47,474 bases of DNA from Rhodospirillales bacterium. GTDB taxonomy: Bacteria; Pseudomonadota; Alphaproteobacteria; ATCC43930; CGMCC-115725. Location: positions 1-47,474 of the forward strand of contig JAQGIC010000104.1 in assembly GCA_028288725.1 (NCBI GenBank). The letters run 5' to 3'. Shown one piece after another: positions 1 to 9,313 of the stretch. The notes under the pieces are model-generated. The model had not been told where the DNA came from. It searched no databases and was given only the letters and a program-made list of their open reading frames with translations. Both the position numbers and the translations under genes were made by a program. Each line of letters begins with the position of its first letter. Position 1 is the stretch's first letter.

Positions 1-1502
1 CCCTCGGCGAAGCGCCGGTTGAACTCGGCCATATCCGTCACCCGCGCGCCGGGCACGCCCATGCCGCGGGCGAGCGCCACCCAATCCAGATCGGGCCGGC
101 CGATGTCGAGCATGTCGAGCGCCTTGCGGCCGACGTTCTGGGCGCCGACATTGGCGAGTTCGCCGCGCAGGATGGCGTAGGAGCGGTTGGCGAACAGCAC
201 GATGGTCACGTCCAGGCCCTCGCGCGCCATGGTCCAGAGCGCCTGCAGCGTATACATGGCGCTGCCGTCGGCCTGCAGGCAGATGGTCTTGCGGTCGGGG
301 CAGGCGAGCGCCGCGCCGACGCCCATCGGCAATCCCAGCCCGATCGATCCGCCCATGTTCTGCAGCCAGGTATGGGGTTGCGCCGCTCGCGTCGGCGGGA
401 AGAAGGCGCGGCCGCTCGACACCGCCTCGTCCACCACGACGGCATGCTCGGGCATGAGCGCCGCCAGCGACAGGCTGATCGCCTCGGGCGTCACGGACCC
501 GGTGCCGGGGGCCGGCGGCGCCAGACCGGAGACGGGGGCGGCATGGCGGCCGGCGCCCACGGCATCGGCGAGGGCATCGAGCGCTGCGACCAGATCCTCC
601 TCCGGCCGGGCCAGCACATGCATCCGCGCCTCGGGGTGGGTCAGCACGCTGGGCTTGTCGGGATATGCGAAGAACGCGACCGGTTGCCGGGAGCCGACCA
701 GGATCACGTGTTTGAAGCCGGCGAGCGCCGCGACGGCGGCATCGACCGGATAGGGCACGCGTTCGACCGGCACCCGACCGGCGCCGCGCTCGATCCTTGC
801 GTTGAATGTCTGCGCCAGCAGGCGCGCGCCAGTCGCCACCGCGATCCGGCCGGCGAGATCCAGCCCGCGCTCGCCGACGGCGGCGCCGGTCAGCAGCAGC
901 AGCGTCGGCTCGCCCGACCGGAGCACGCGCGCGGCGGCATCGACCGCGTCGTCCGAGACCGAAGCGCGACCGGGCACCGGCGGTACGGCCGCCGGCCCCG
1001 AGCCCTCGTTCCAGGCAGTGTCGGCCGGCAGGATCAGGGTCGCGACCCGGCCGGGGGGCGTGATCGCCGCCGCGATCGCCGCGGCGCCGTCGGCGGCCAC
1101 GCTCTTGGCGTCCGGCGAGGTATGGACCCAGCCGGAAAACGGCCTGGCCGCGGTCTCGATGTCGGAGGTCAGCGGCGCGTCATAGGCCCGATGATATGTC
1201 GCGTGATCGCCGACGATATTGACCATCGGCGTCGAGGCCTTAACCGCGTTGTGCAGGTTCGCGAGGCCATTGGCCAGGCCGGGGCCCAGATGCAGCAGCG
1301 TCGCCGCCGGCTTGTCGGCCATGCGGGCATAGCCGTCGGCCGCCCCGGTCACCACGCCCTCGAACAGGCCCAGCACGCAGCGCATGCCGTCGACCCGGTC
1401 GAGCGCCGCCACGAAATGCATTTCCGACGTACCCGGATTGGCGAAACAGACCTCGACCCCGCCACCGACCAGAGTCCGCACCAGGCTTTCCGCACCATTC
1501 AT
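1..1502 (-). CDS. Thiamine-diphosphate-dependent enzyme, acetolactate synthase large subunit-like (3' end outside window)
   Basis: About 500 residues are visible; the C-terminus lies beyond the left edge. The order is that of the acetolactate synthase/benzoylformate decarboxylase superfamily: an N-terminal pyrimidine-binding domain with the likely catalytic Glu48 in GLFEGVVTGAADGYAR, a central domain, and a C-terminal pyrophosphate-binding domain. The usual GDG of the ThDP/Mg motif is ADG (residues 411-413), followed by a Ser. The start ATG at 1502 gives MNGAESLVRTL, a normal beginning for these proteins. No small regulatory subunit is adjacent, so a biosynthetic IlvB role is not favoured; a decarboxylase or carboligase on an unknown 2-oxo acid is equally possible. 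The family is clear, the substrate is not. Confidence 0.85.
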   Translation of the reverse strand, partial: MNGAESLVRTLVGGGVEVCFANPGTSEMHFVAALDRVDGMRCVLGLFEGVVTGAADGYARMADKPAATLLHLGPGLANGLANLHNAVKASTPMVNIVGDHATYHRAYDAPLTSDIETAARPFSGWVHTSPDAKSVAADGAAAIAAAITPPGRVATLILPADTAWNEGSGPAAVPPVPGRASVSDDAVDAAARVLRSGEPTLLLLTGAAVGERGLDLAGRIAVATGARLLAQTFNARIERGAGRVPVERVPYPVDAAVAALAGFKHVILVGSRQPVAFFAYPDKPSVLTHPEARMHVLARPEEDLVAALDALADAVGAGRHAAPVSGLAPPAPGTGSVTPEAISLSLAALMPEHAVVVDEAVSSGRAFFPPTRAAQPHTWLQNMGGSIGLGLPMGVGAALACPDRKTICLQADGSAMYTLQALWTMAREGLDVTIVLFANRSYAILRGELANVGAQNVGRKALDMLDIGRPDLDWVALARGMGVPGARVTDMAEFNRRFAE

Positions 1503-1636
1503 TCCGTTTCCCCCATTTTCCGGTTACCCCGGCATGCACGCTTGCGCCTATGCTTTCAGCGACAAGATTGCCGATGCAAGCGTCTTGGCCGGAAAGAGGT
1601 GGAATGAGGGCGCTCGCCGTGCACCGGGCCGACGCG

Positions 1637-2896
1637 CTAACGGACGCCCGGGAGAGCTTCCTCGGGATATTCTCCTGCGGCGAGATAGGCCGGATCGATC
1701 GGCGCGCGCCGCCCCGCGATCGCATCGGCAATTCGCGCACCGCGGGCGCGCAACGGCGCCTCGATCAGCACGAAGTTCAGCTCCGCCAGCACGCCTGACA
1801 GTCCGAGGGCGAACAGGACCATCGCCCAGCCGTGACCGTGTGCCGGCTGAATATCGAGACGCAGCCACAGCTCGCGGACGCCGAACATGACCGGCACGTG
1901 CAGCAGATAGAGCCCATAGGATCGGCCACCGACCCAGAGCAGCACCCGCTTGATCGCTCCATCGCGCATCAGATAGTCGCGGTCGAACGACGCGATCAGC
2001 ACCAGCACGGCTGAGACCAGCGCGATCAGCCCTACGGGAAACCAGACGATCCGCCGGCCCGAGCCGTCGAGCGCCGCGGCCAGCAGAAGAAGCCCGGCCA
2101 GCACCGCGCCGCGGGCGACCCGGCTTCGCCCCAAAAACCGTGGCTCGAACAGGCGATAGGCTTCGGCCCGGCTCCAAAGCGCGACCAAGATGCCCAACAT
2201 CAGCGCGTCCGTGCGAACCGCCATCAGCAGCGGCGTGCGCTCGATAAACAACTGCGTCAGCACACCCAGGGCCAGGACCGTCGGCAACCAGCGCCGTGCG
2301 ATGAAGATCAGGAACGGGAAGAACAGATAGAACTGCTCCTCCAGCGACAGGCTCCAGTAAGGGAAGCTGGCACCGTATTGAAAATTTCCGAAGGCCGCCG
2401 CGAAGCGGAAATTCGCCACGTCGAGCACCGCCGCGACCGTGGCTTCGAAATTCGTCCGGAACGAACCGAACAATCCGGACCGGTTAAAGGCGACCGAAGC
2501 AACGAGGATCACCGCAAGCCATATCCAGCCGGATGGCAACAGCCGCCAAGCACGACGCACCCAGAAGCCGAGGGTGGCGCGGGCGAATTCGACCGGGGTG
2601 CGGCAGGTCGCGAGCATCGGCACCAGATTCCGGGCGATCACGAAGCCGGATATGGCGAAGAACAGATCTACGCCGCAGCCGAACTGGAAATAACCGTAGA
2701 ACGCCTCGACATGCGGATTGGACCAGCTGATCAGGTTGCCGTGGGCGTGCTGGGCGATCACGAAAAGCACGGCAAGCCCGCGCAGCAGCTCGATGTCGGC
2801 GATCCGCCGGCCGCCCTGCGATCCGCCGGCGACGGACACGGGGCCGTTGGGCGCGGCTGCGCTGGAACGGGCTTCGGAAACGGACAATTTCACCAA
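1637..2896 (-). CDS. Acyltransferase 3 family integral membrane protein
   Basis: The 419-residue product has about ten hydrophobic segments and the acyltransferase-3 opening IELLRGLAVLFVIAQHAH, with the conserved Arg and His near residues 39 and 49, and the loop SLSLEEQFYLFFPF typical of this O-acyltransferase family. Members transfer acetyl or other acyl groups to cell-surface sugars such as exopolysaccharide, O-antigen or Nod factor from the inner membrane. The first codon is a TTG, with GTG next (2893), and no strong ribosome site is visible, so the first residues are uncertain. It is an isolated gene; the neighbours give no hint of its acceptor. Confidence 0.85.
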   Translation of the reverse strand: MVKLSVSEARSSAAAPNGPVSVAGGSQGGRRIADIELLRGLAVLFVIAQHAHGNLISWSNPHVEAFYGYFQFGCGVDLFFAISGFVIARNLVPMLATCRTPVEFARATLGFWVRRAWRLLPSGWIWLAVILVASVAFNRSGLFGSFRTNFEATVAAVLDVANFRFAAAFGNFQYGASFPYWSLSLEEQFYLFFPFLIFIARRWLPTVLALGVLTQLFIERTPLLMAVRTDALMLGILVALWSRAEAYRLFEPRFLGRSRVARGAVLAGLLLLAAALDGSGRRIVWFPVGLIALVSAVLVLIASFDRDYLMRDGAIKRVLLWVGGRSYGLYLLHVPVMFGVRELWLRLDIQPAHGHGWAMVLFALGLSGVLAELNFVLIEAPLRARGARIADAIAGRRAPIDPAYLAAGEYPEEALPGVR

Positions 2897-3058
2897 TGAG
2901 CTGGAGCGGCGGCCCCCTGCCGCCGCAGCACCTTAGCGGCTCCGGCGGCAGTCGGAAAGCCGCCCGCGCATGCGTCAAGTTATTGCATTGCAACAATGCT
3001 TCATCTTACGACGCGCACGATATAGTGTGATTTCAAGACAGTCCTGGGGAGGAACATC

Positions 3059-4084
3059 ATGAAGATCGCACGCCGCACCGTCCTGTCCGGCCTGATTGCG
3101 GCCCCCGCGATCATCGCGGCCTCGCGCCGCGGTTTCGCCGCCGACGCCAAGGTGCTGAAGATCAGCCATCAATTTCCTGGCGGCACGATCGAGCAGGGCG
3201 ATTTCCGCGACCGCATGTGCCGGATGTTCGCCCAGGAGGTCGAGAAAAAGACCAACGGCGCGCTGAAGTTCGAGATCTATCCGGGCTCGTCGCTGATGAA
3301 GACGAATTCGCAATTCTCCGCCATGCGCAAGGGCGCGCTCGATATCAGCCTCTACCCGCTCGCCTATGCCGGCGGCGAGGTGCAGGAGGTCAATATCGGG
3401 CTGATGCCGTGCCTGGTGACCAGCTACGAACAGGGCCTCGCCTGGAAGAAGGCGCCGATCGGCACCGAGTTGCTGAAGCTGCTCGACGACAAGGGCATCA
3501 AGATCCTGACCTGGGTCTGGCAGTCGGGCGGCGTGGCATCGCGCGCCAACGCGGTCGTGGCGCCCGACGATACCAAGGGCCTGAAGATCCGCGGCGGCAG
3601 CCGCGAGATGGACCTGATGCTGAAGCAGGCCGGCGGCATCATCTCGTCGGTCCCGTCCAATGAAATCTATGCCGCGATGCAGACCGGTTCGCTCGACGCG
3701 GCCGTCACGTCTTCGACCAGCCTGATCTCGTTCCGGCTGGAGGAGATCTCCAAGAACCTGACGACCGGCCGCGGCAAGAGCTTCTGGTACATGCTCGAGC
3801 CGCTCCTGATGTCCAAGGCGATCTTCGACGCGTTGCCGAAGGATCAGCAGACCGCGATCACCGAGGTCGGCATCGAGATGGAACCGTTCGCCCTCAACCA
3901 GGCCAAGAGCGACGACGAGATGATCGCCGCGATCTACAAAAAGGCCAATATCCCGGTCACCGACATGGACGAGGCGACCGTCGAGAAATGGCGCAAGATC
4001 GCCGAGGATACCGCCTGGAAGGATTTCGCCGCGCGCACCGCCGACTGCGACAAGCTGCTGAAGCTCGCCGCGGCGGTCGCGTGA
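3059..4084 (+). CDS. dctP: TRAP transporter substrate-binding protein, DctP family
   Basis: 341 residues with a twin-arginine-like export signal (KIARRTVLSG, hydrophobic stretch, cleavage near FAADA at about residue 29), so it is probably exported folded to the periplasm. The mature part follows the DctP fold, including the LKIRGG segment whose Arg normally binds the ligand carboxylate. A strong GGGGAGGA ribosome site sits just before the ATG. It heads an operon with DctQ and DctM. TRAP systems use a sodium gradient to import organic acids; the nearby amidase and thiamine-diphosphate genes do not fix the ligand. An AT-rich stretch with a TATAGT hexamer at 3021-3026 may hold the promoter. Confidence 0.9.
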   Translation: MKIARRTVLSGLIAAPAIIAASRRGFAADAKVLKISHQFPGGTIEQGDFRDRMCRMFAQEVEKKTNGALKFEIYPGSSLMKTNSQFSAMRKGALDISLYPLAYAGGEVQEVNIGLMPCLVTSYEQGLAWKKAPIGTELLKLLDDKGIKILTWVWQSGGVASRANAVVAPDDTKGLKIRGGSREMDLMLKQAGGIISSVPSNEIYAAMQTGSLDAAVTSSTSLISFRLEEISKNLTTGRGKSFWYMLEPLLMSKAIFDALPKDQQTAITEVGIEMEPFALNQAKSDDEMIAAIYKKANIPVTDMDEATVEKWRKIAEDTAWKDFAARTADCDKLLKLAAAVA

Positions 4085-4115
4085 TCCGGACATTCCTGGC
4101 GGGCGTTTCCGGCCG

Positions 4116-4661
4116 ATGACCGGTTTCGTCGATCCGGCCACGGCTTTGTTGCCGAAGCCGCGGGGACCGCTCGGCCAACTCCAGGGCCTGCTCGACCGGG
4201 TCAACGCGCTGGCCGCGCTGGCCGGCGGCCTCGCCATGGGCGCCGCCGGTCTGGTGCTGACCTGGGAAGTGGTCGGCCGCTATTTCCTGAAGATCGCGTC
4301 CGAGTGGCAGGACGAACTGTCGTCGTTCCTGCTGCTGGGCGCGACATTCATGAGCGCCGGCTGGGTCCAGCGCCGGCGCGGCCATGTCGGCATCGACGCG
4401 CTCGCCCATGTCCTGCCGGTCTGGGCCGACAATATCCGGCGCCTGATCGCCGATTTCCTGGCCTTCGCCTTCTGCGGCTTCTTCTGCTGGAAATGCTGGA
4501 CCTTGCTGGGCGAGGCGCTGGCCGACGATCAGACCAGCGATTCCGCGTGGGGTCCGCCCTTGTGGATTCCCTACGGGTTGATGGCGGTCGGCATGAGCCT
4601 TCTGGTGGCACAGCTGATGCTGCAACTTCTGTTGCGTGATGGAGCGCGAGCCCGCCAGTGA
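4116..4661 (+). CDS. dctQ: TRAP transporter small permease, DctQ family
   Basis: 181 residues with four predicted membrane helices: near residues 35-55, 66-85, 108-128 and 150-172. This is the standard small membrane subunit that docks with DctM. It starts 31 bases after dctP. Its stop overlaps the dctM start by four bases (GTGA), indicating coupled translation. The N-terminal 30 residues are a hydrophilic Pro-rich leader somewhat longer than usual, and the start codon lacks a strong ribosome site, so a slightly later start cannot be excluded. Confidence 0.88.
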   Translation: MTGFVDPATALLPKPRGPLGQLQGLLDRVNALAALAGGLAMGAAGLVLTWEVVGRYFLKIASEWQDELSSFLLLGATFMSAGWVQRRRGHVGIDALAHVLPVWADNIRRLIADFLAFAFCGFFCWKCWTLLGEALADDQTSDSAWGPPLWIPYGLMAVGMSLLVAQLMLQLLLRDGARARQ

Positions 4662-6004
4662 GCCCCCTCGACATCGGACTGCTCTACGGGGCGGCGACCC
4701 TCATCGTCCTGTTCAGCGGCATGCCCATCGCGTTCGCGCTGGGCACGGTCGCGATCGCCTTCATGCTGGGCTTCATGCCGCATGCCTCGCTCGACACCGT
4801 CGCCCAGAACGTGTTCGAGGAAATGTCCAGCATCACGCTCCTGACAATCCCGCTGTTCATCCTGAAAGGGGCGGCGATCGGCAAATCCAAGGCCGGCGCC
4901 GATCTCTATTCGGCGCTGCATGCGTGGCTGGGCCGGGTGCCGGGCGGCCTGGGCGTCGCCGTCGTGATCGCCTGCGGCCTGTTCGCGGCCATGGCCGGAT
5001 CGAGCCCGGCGACCTGTTCGGCAATCGGCAGTTCCGGCATTCCCGAAATGCGGCGGCGCGGCTATTCGCCGGGCTTCGCGGCCGGCCTGGTCGCGGCCGG
5101 CGGCACGCTCGGCATCCTGCTGCCGCCCTCGATCACGCTCATCCTCTATGCCGTCGCGGCCGAGCAGTCGCTGGGCAAGCTGTTCCTGGCCGGCATCGGG
5201 CCGGGCCTGCTGCTGGTCGGCCTGTTCGCGCTCTACGCCATGCTGCATCACGGCAAGGAGGCGCAGAGCGCCCGCAAGCTGCTCGATGCCGGCGGCCCGC
5301 GCTCGCCGATCCTCAGCGAGGAACGGTTCACTTGGGGTGAGAAGCTCCAGGCGCTGCCGCGCGTCATGCCTTTCATCCTGCTGCTGACCGGCGTCATGGT
5401 GGCGCTCTACGGCGGCATCGCCACCCCGTCGGAAACCGCGGGCCTGGGCGCGGTCATGGCGGTGGCGCTCATCGCATTGATCTATGGGGCCTGGCACTGG
5501 AAGGATCTGGCGCCGATCTTCGGCTCGACCCTGGGCGAAAGCACCATGCTGATGATGATCATCGGCATGAGCCTGCTCTATTCCTATGTGATGAGCTATC
5601 TCCACATCAGCCAGGGAGCGGCCGAGTGGATCGTCGCCCAGCACCTGTCGCGCTGGGTGCTGCTGGCCGCGATCCTGCTGCTGGTCGTCGTGCTGGGCTT
5701 TTTCCTGCCGCCGGTCTCGATCATCCTGATGACCGCGCCGATCATCCTGCCGCCGCTGCGTGCGGCCGGGTTCGACCTGATCTGGTTCGGCGTCATCATG
5801 TCGGTCGTGATGGAGATGGGCCTGATTCACCCGCCGGTCGGCTTGAACATCTTCGTCATCAGCAAGATCGCGCCGGACATCCCGCTGAAGGATGTCGTGC
5901 TGGGCACCCTTCCGTTCGTAGTCCTGATGATGATCGCGGTCGTGCTGATGTGCCTGCTGCCCGGCATCGCCACGGCGCTGCCGGATTGGGTCTATCGGAA
6001 GTAG
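4658..6004 (+). CDS. dctM: TRAP transporter large permease, DctM family
   Basis: 448 residues, the size of the DctM transport subunit, with about 12 membrane segments and the family segments AAMAGSSPATCSAIGSSG near residue 110 and LLPPSITLILYA near residue 153. It begins with GTG overlapping the dctQ stop by four bases. With dctP and dctQ it makes a complete sodium-coupled high-affinity importer for an organic acid or related anion. A large inverted repeat follows 15 bases after the stop and may end the transcript. Confidence 0.92.
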   Translation: MSPLDIGLLYGAATLIVLFSGMPIAFALGTVAIAFMLGFMPHASLDTVAQNVFEEMSSITLLTIPLFILKGAAIGKSKAGADLYSALHAWLGRVPGGLGVAVVIACGLFAAMAGSSPATCSAIGSSGIPEMRRRGYSPGFAAGLVAAGGTLGILLPPSITLILYAVAAEQSLGKLFLAGIGPGLLLVGLFALYAMLHHGKEAQSARKLLDAGGPRSPILSEERFTWGEKLQALPRVMPFILLLTGVMVALYGGIATPSETAGLGAVMAVALIALIYGAWHWKDLAPIFGSTLGESTMLMMIIGMSLLYSYVMSYLHISQGAAEWIVAQHLSRWVLLAAILLLVVVLGFFLPPVSIILMTAPIILPPLRAAGFDLIWFGVIMSVVMEMGLIHPPVGLNIFVISKIAPDIPLKDVVLGTLPFVVLMMIAVVLMCLLPGIATALPDWVYRK

Positions 6005-6019
6005 CGCCAAACTCTAATG

Positions 6020-6130
6020 TCGTCGTGCCCGGGCTTGACCCGGGTACCCACGCGCCTCCGCCTGGTTCTCTGTTCGAGATAGTCGCCAGCCCAAAGGCGT
6101 GGATGCACGGGTCAAGCCCGGGCACGACGA
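6020..6130. repeat. Perfect 23-bp inverted repeat, REP-like element
   Basis: The left arm is 6020-6042 and the right arm 6108-6130, exact reverse complements, separated by 65 bases. The arm core is CGTGCCCGGGCTTGACCCG. Such arms resemble dispersed palindromic elements of alphaproteobacterial intergenic regions. It lies between dctM and the PAS_5 gene and could also act as a terminator or RNA-stability element. Confidence 0.75.
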
Positions 6131-6308
6131 GTAAGGTTACCGCCGCGCCCATCAACGCCGGCACGCCGCCGTCCGGGCCGGCGAATTCGCGCGGCATCAG
6201 ATCCGTGGGTCGCGGTACGCTGGAACGCCTGGGCCAGGCCCTTTCCCGTCGAAACCTTGCCATCTCGGTGCTAGGGTCTGTCCGACGCATGGCGGGAACG
6301 GAGCACCG

Positions 6309-6800
6309 ATGCTCGTCGAGCACGCCGTTGTTCCCGGTAGCGCGAAACGGCTTTTCTCGATCGACGCCTGTCGACCGGAGCTGCAACAGCTCCACGCCCT
6401 ATGGCACAGGCTGCGCGGCAGCCGCCCCATGCCGGCGCGGCGCGATTTCGATCCGATCCAGGTTCCGAAACTTCTGCCGGATATCTTCCTGGTCGACGTG
6501 CTCGCCGGCAATCCGCCCGAACAGAAGTACCGCGTCCGCCTGCAGGGCACCGCGCAGGTCGACTATTCCGGAGCGGACTGGACCGGCTCCTTCCTGCACC
6601 AGGTGGTTGACCAGGCCGCGGCCGACCGGTTCTGCGCCGTCGGCGACGCCGTCGTTTCCGGTCGGGAACCCTGGATGTCGACCGGCGAGCTCTATTGGCT
6701 TCCGAACAAGCCGTTCTATCGCTTCGAGACCATCCTCCTGCCCCTGTCCGACGACGGAAGGGCGGTCAACATGATCCTGGGGCTGACGCGGATGTTCTGA
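6309..6800 (+). CDS. PAS_5 domain protein (alphaproteobacterial sensory domain)
   Basis: 163 residues, soluble, with no membrane segment. The layout matches the PAS_5 family found mainly in alphaproteobacteria: an N-terminal helix (ELQQLHALWHRLRG), then a PRRxFDP-like segment (ARRDFDPIQVPKLLPDIFLVDV), and a C-terminal PAS sheet ending in ILLPLSDDGRAVNMILGL. The ATG is preceded by GGAGCACCG, an acceptable ribosome site. No effector domain is attached, so it is probably a stand-alone sensory or adaptor protein. Ligand and partner are unknown. Confidence 0.75.
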   Translation: MLVEHAVVPGSAKRLFSIDACRPELQQLHALWHRLRGSRPMPARRDFDPIQVPKLLPDIFLVDVLAGNPPEQKYRVRLQGTAQVDYSGADWTGSFLHQVVDQAAADRFCAVGDAVVSGREPWMSTGELYWLPNKPFYRFETILLPLSDDGRAVNMILGLTRMF

Positions 6801-6819
6801 GAACCGGATCGAAGCCCCC

Positions 6820-7761
6820 TTATTGCTGCACCAGCAGGCTTTTCGCCAGCATGGCATGGACGCCCTTGTTGCCATCGACCATCTGGGTCACCCGCAGATC
6901 GCAGGCGACGCTGGTCAGCATATAGGCGTCCTCGCGCGGCAAGCCCGTGCCGGTGGCGATCAGATCGATCATTTCCCGGAGCGCCGTCTTGGCGGCATCG
7001 TCGAGATCGGGATCGAAGCCCATGGTGATCCAATGGGTCGCCGTCTCGGCGCGCGGCAGCGCCAGCTTCAGATCCTTGCGCAGGATGATCTGGAACCGGC
7101 CTTCGAGCGCCGTCTCCAGCGCGGTCAGGCAGACCTCGCCGTCGCCCTGGGCGCCATGGCCGTCGCCGACCGAGAACAGGCCGCCGGGCGCAAAGACCGG
7201 CAGATACAGCACCGTGCCCGGCACCAGTTCCTTCAGGTCCATGTTGCCGCCATAGGCGCGCGGCTCGATCGTGCTGACCGCCCCGAAATTCGCCGGCGGC
7301 GCCACGCCCATGACGCCGAAGAACGGCTTGAGCGGCAGCTCGGTGCCCCAGGGCAGCGTGGCGACGCCGCGCGCCCGATCGAGGCGCGTGTGCCACAGCT
7401 TGCGGATCGGAAAATCCTCGGGCAGGGAACCCAGCGTCGGATGGATCGCGGTCCAGGCCCAATCCTGCCGGCAGTCGACGGCCTCGATGCGGATCTCCAG
7501 CACGTCGCCGGGCATGGCCCCTTCGATCGCGACCGGCCCGGTCAGAAGATGCCCGCGCATGCGCGGCACCATGGTTTCGATCACATGCAGATGGTCGGGC
7601 AACAGAGTGAAGCCCGACGGCGGCAGCACCTCGCGCCCGCCCGAAATGCTCTCGATCGTCACCCGGTCGCCCGAGCGGATGGTCAGCACCGGCGGCAAAG
7701 CCGCGTCGAAGAAGCCCCAATGGCAGGTCTCCGGACTGGAGGTCAGGCGATGGTCGGTCAT
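6820..7761 (-). CDS. Acetamidase/formamidase family amidohydrolase
   Basis: 313 residues of the FmdA/AmdA family, which hydrolyses short amides to the acid plus ammonia. Family features include HVIETMVPRMRGHLLTGPVAIEGA, the PGDVLEI turn, the metal/active-site loop SVGDGHGAQGDGEVCLTALE near residues 197-216 and the C-terminal DAYMLTSVACDLRVTQ segment. Its start overlaps the upstream amidase stop by four bases (ATGA), so the two are made together. The substrate may be the product released by the amidase; that is inference. Confidence 0.9.
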   Translation of the reverse strand: MTDHRLTSSPETCHWGFFDAALPPVLTIRSGDRVTIESISGGREVLPPSGFTLLPDHLHVIETMVPRMRGHLLTGPVAIEGAMPGDVLEIRIEAVDCRQDWAWTAIHPTLGSLPEDFPIRKLWHTRLDRARGVATLPWGTELPLKPFFGVMGVAPPANFGAVSTIEPRAYGGNMDLKELVPGTVLYLPVFAPGGLFSVGDGHGAQGDGEVCLTALETALEGRFQIILRKDLKLALPRAETATHWITMGFDPDLDDAAKTALREMIDLIATGTGLPREDAYMLTSVACDLRVTQMVDGNKGVHAMLAKSLLVQQ

Positions 7762-9101
7762 GACGCCAACCCCGCCTCGACCGCCTTGCCGACCGCGAGC
7801 AACCGACGATCGCCGCCGCGTTCGCCGACCAGCATCAGCCCGACCGGCAATTCCCCCGGCGCCTGGATCGGCAGGGTGAGCGCGCAGCGGTCGAGCAGGT
7901 TGACGATCGCCGGGTTGCGCAGCACCTGGCCGTTGATCCGGAGGTAATCCGCGTCGCCGATCAGTTCATCCTGGCGCGGCGGCGGGATGGCGACGGTCGG
8001 CGCCAGCACCGCGTCATAGGGCAAGGTCGCCTGATCGAACTCCGCGATGCGGGCGGCCCGAAGCTCCAGCCCCGTGATGTAATCCGCGGCCGATACGCCG
8101 GCCGAGGCCTCCAGCCGCGAGCGGACGCGGGAATCATAGCGGCCGCCCGATCGGGCCAACAACGCACGGTGCCAGGCGAAGGCCTCGGGTCCCGCGATGC
8201 CGCCGATCCGATTTATTTCCAGCGCCCGCTCCAGCACCGCCATCGGCGCTTCCACGATATGGGCGCCGGCATCGGCCAGCCGCTTCAAGGCGCGGCCGAA
8301 CGCGGTCGCGACGACCGGCGCCAACCCCTCGAGCAGGAAGCCGCTCGGCACCGCGAAGCGCAATCCGGCGAGCGGCAGAAGGGCGAGCGGTGCCGGCTCC
8401 TCGCCGGCCAGCACCGCGTCGACCAGCGCACAGCATTCGACCGAGGCGGCGAGCGGCCCGATCGAATCGAGCGAGGTCGACAGCGGCACGGCGCCGGCCC
8501 GGGTGATGCGGCTTTGGGTCGGCTTGAAGCCGGCCAGGCCGCAGAAGGCGGCCGGAATGCGCACGGAGCCGCCGGTGTCGGTGCCGATCGCCGCCGCTGC
8601 CATGCCGTAGGCGACCGACGTGCCGGCACCCGAGGACGAACCGCCCGGCACGCGCGCATGGTCGAACGGGTTGCCGGGTGTGCCGTAATGCGGATTGAGC
8701 CCCAGGCCGGAATAGGCGAACTCGACCATATTGGTCCGGCCGATGATCACCGCCCCCGCCGCGCGCAGCCGGCGCACGATCGGCGCGTCCGCGATCGCCG
8801 GCGGATTATCGACAAGCGCCACCGAGCCTGCGAGCGTGACCTCGCCGGCGACGTCGAACAGATCCTTGATCGAGATCGGCAGACCGGCGAGCGGCCCCAT
8901 TGCCTGTCCGGTCGCACGCAAGGCGTCGGAGGCCGCCGCCGTCGCCCGCGCGGCGGCGCCGTAGGTCAGCCGGTAGGTCCGCGCGCCCTCACCCGCCGGA
9001 TCCTCGATCCGGGCCAACGCCTCATCGACGAGTCGGGCGGAACTGATACGGCCGGCGGCGAGATCGGCCGTGAGAGCGGCAAGCGTGGGCAGAGCGGACA
9101 T
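7758..9101 (-). CDS. Amidase signature family protein (GatA-like amidohydrolase)
   Basis: 447 residues from ATG 9101. The amidase signature triad can be read as Lys79 (SIKDLFD), cis-Ser155 (PGGSSSGAG) and nucleophile Ser179 (DTGGSVRIPAAFCG), with the usual 24-residue spacing between the serines. No gatB or gatC is present, so it is a catabolic amidase rather than a tRNA-dependent amidotransferase. An in-frame upstream extension to 9275 exists, but homology-like sequence begins at MSALPTLAALTADLAAG. It is coupled to the acetamidase by a four-base overlap, forming a two-gene amide-degrading unit. Confidence 0.88.
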   Translation of the reverse strand: MSALPTLAALTADLAAGRISSARLVDEALARIEDPAGEGARTYRLTYGAAARATAAASDALRATGQAMGPLAGLPISIKDLFDVAGEVTLAGSVALVDNPPAIADAPIVRRLRAAGAVIIGRTNMVEFAYSGLGLNPHYGTPGNPFDHARVPGGSSSGAGTSVAYGMAAAAIGTDTGGSVRIPAAFCGLAGFKPTQSRITRAGAVPLSTSLDSIGPLAASVECCALVDAVLAGEEPAPLALLPLAGLRFAVPSGFLLEGLAPVVATAFGRALKRLADAGAHIVEAPMAVLERALEINRIGGIAGPEAFAWHRALLARSGGRYDSRVRSRLEASAGVSAADYITGLELRAARIAEFDQATLPYDAVLAPTVAIPPPRQDELIGDADYLRINGQVLRNPAIVNLLDRCALTLPIQAPGELPVGLMLVGERGGDRRLLAVGKAVEAGLAS

Positions 9102-9313
9102 GGAGGGGGCATCCTGACGGGGAAACGACGAGGCCCGATGATGTTGCCAGGATTTGCGGCCGATGCAATTGCCGGTCGTGCGGCGGGGCTGTGACAGCTC
9201 ATCACACCGTCCCGCGCGACCCTGCGTTATCCGTCCATTAATCCCGGTCTGAGACCTTGAGCGATGAAAAGCCACCGCCGCCGATCGCAGCGGATATTCG
9301 AAAGGATCGCCTC

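Noticed and set aside
372-1607. 411-codon plus-strand frame opposite the thiamine-diphosphate enzyme
   Set aside because: The minus-strand enzyme has catalytic Glu and cofactor motifs in order; the plus-strand frame shows only biased composition.
4571-6010. Long open frame antisense to dctM
   Set aside because: Its product is an Arg/Gln/Asp/His-rich low-complexity sequence typical of the reverse strand of GC-rich genes; dctM on the other strand is unmistakable.
9102-9275. Upstream extension of the amidase by 58 codons
   Set aside because: The extension has a basic, low-homology sequence unlike amidase N-termini, while the start at 9101 gives the family's usual beginning.
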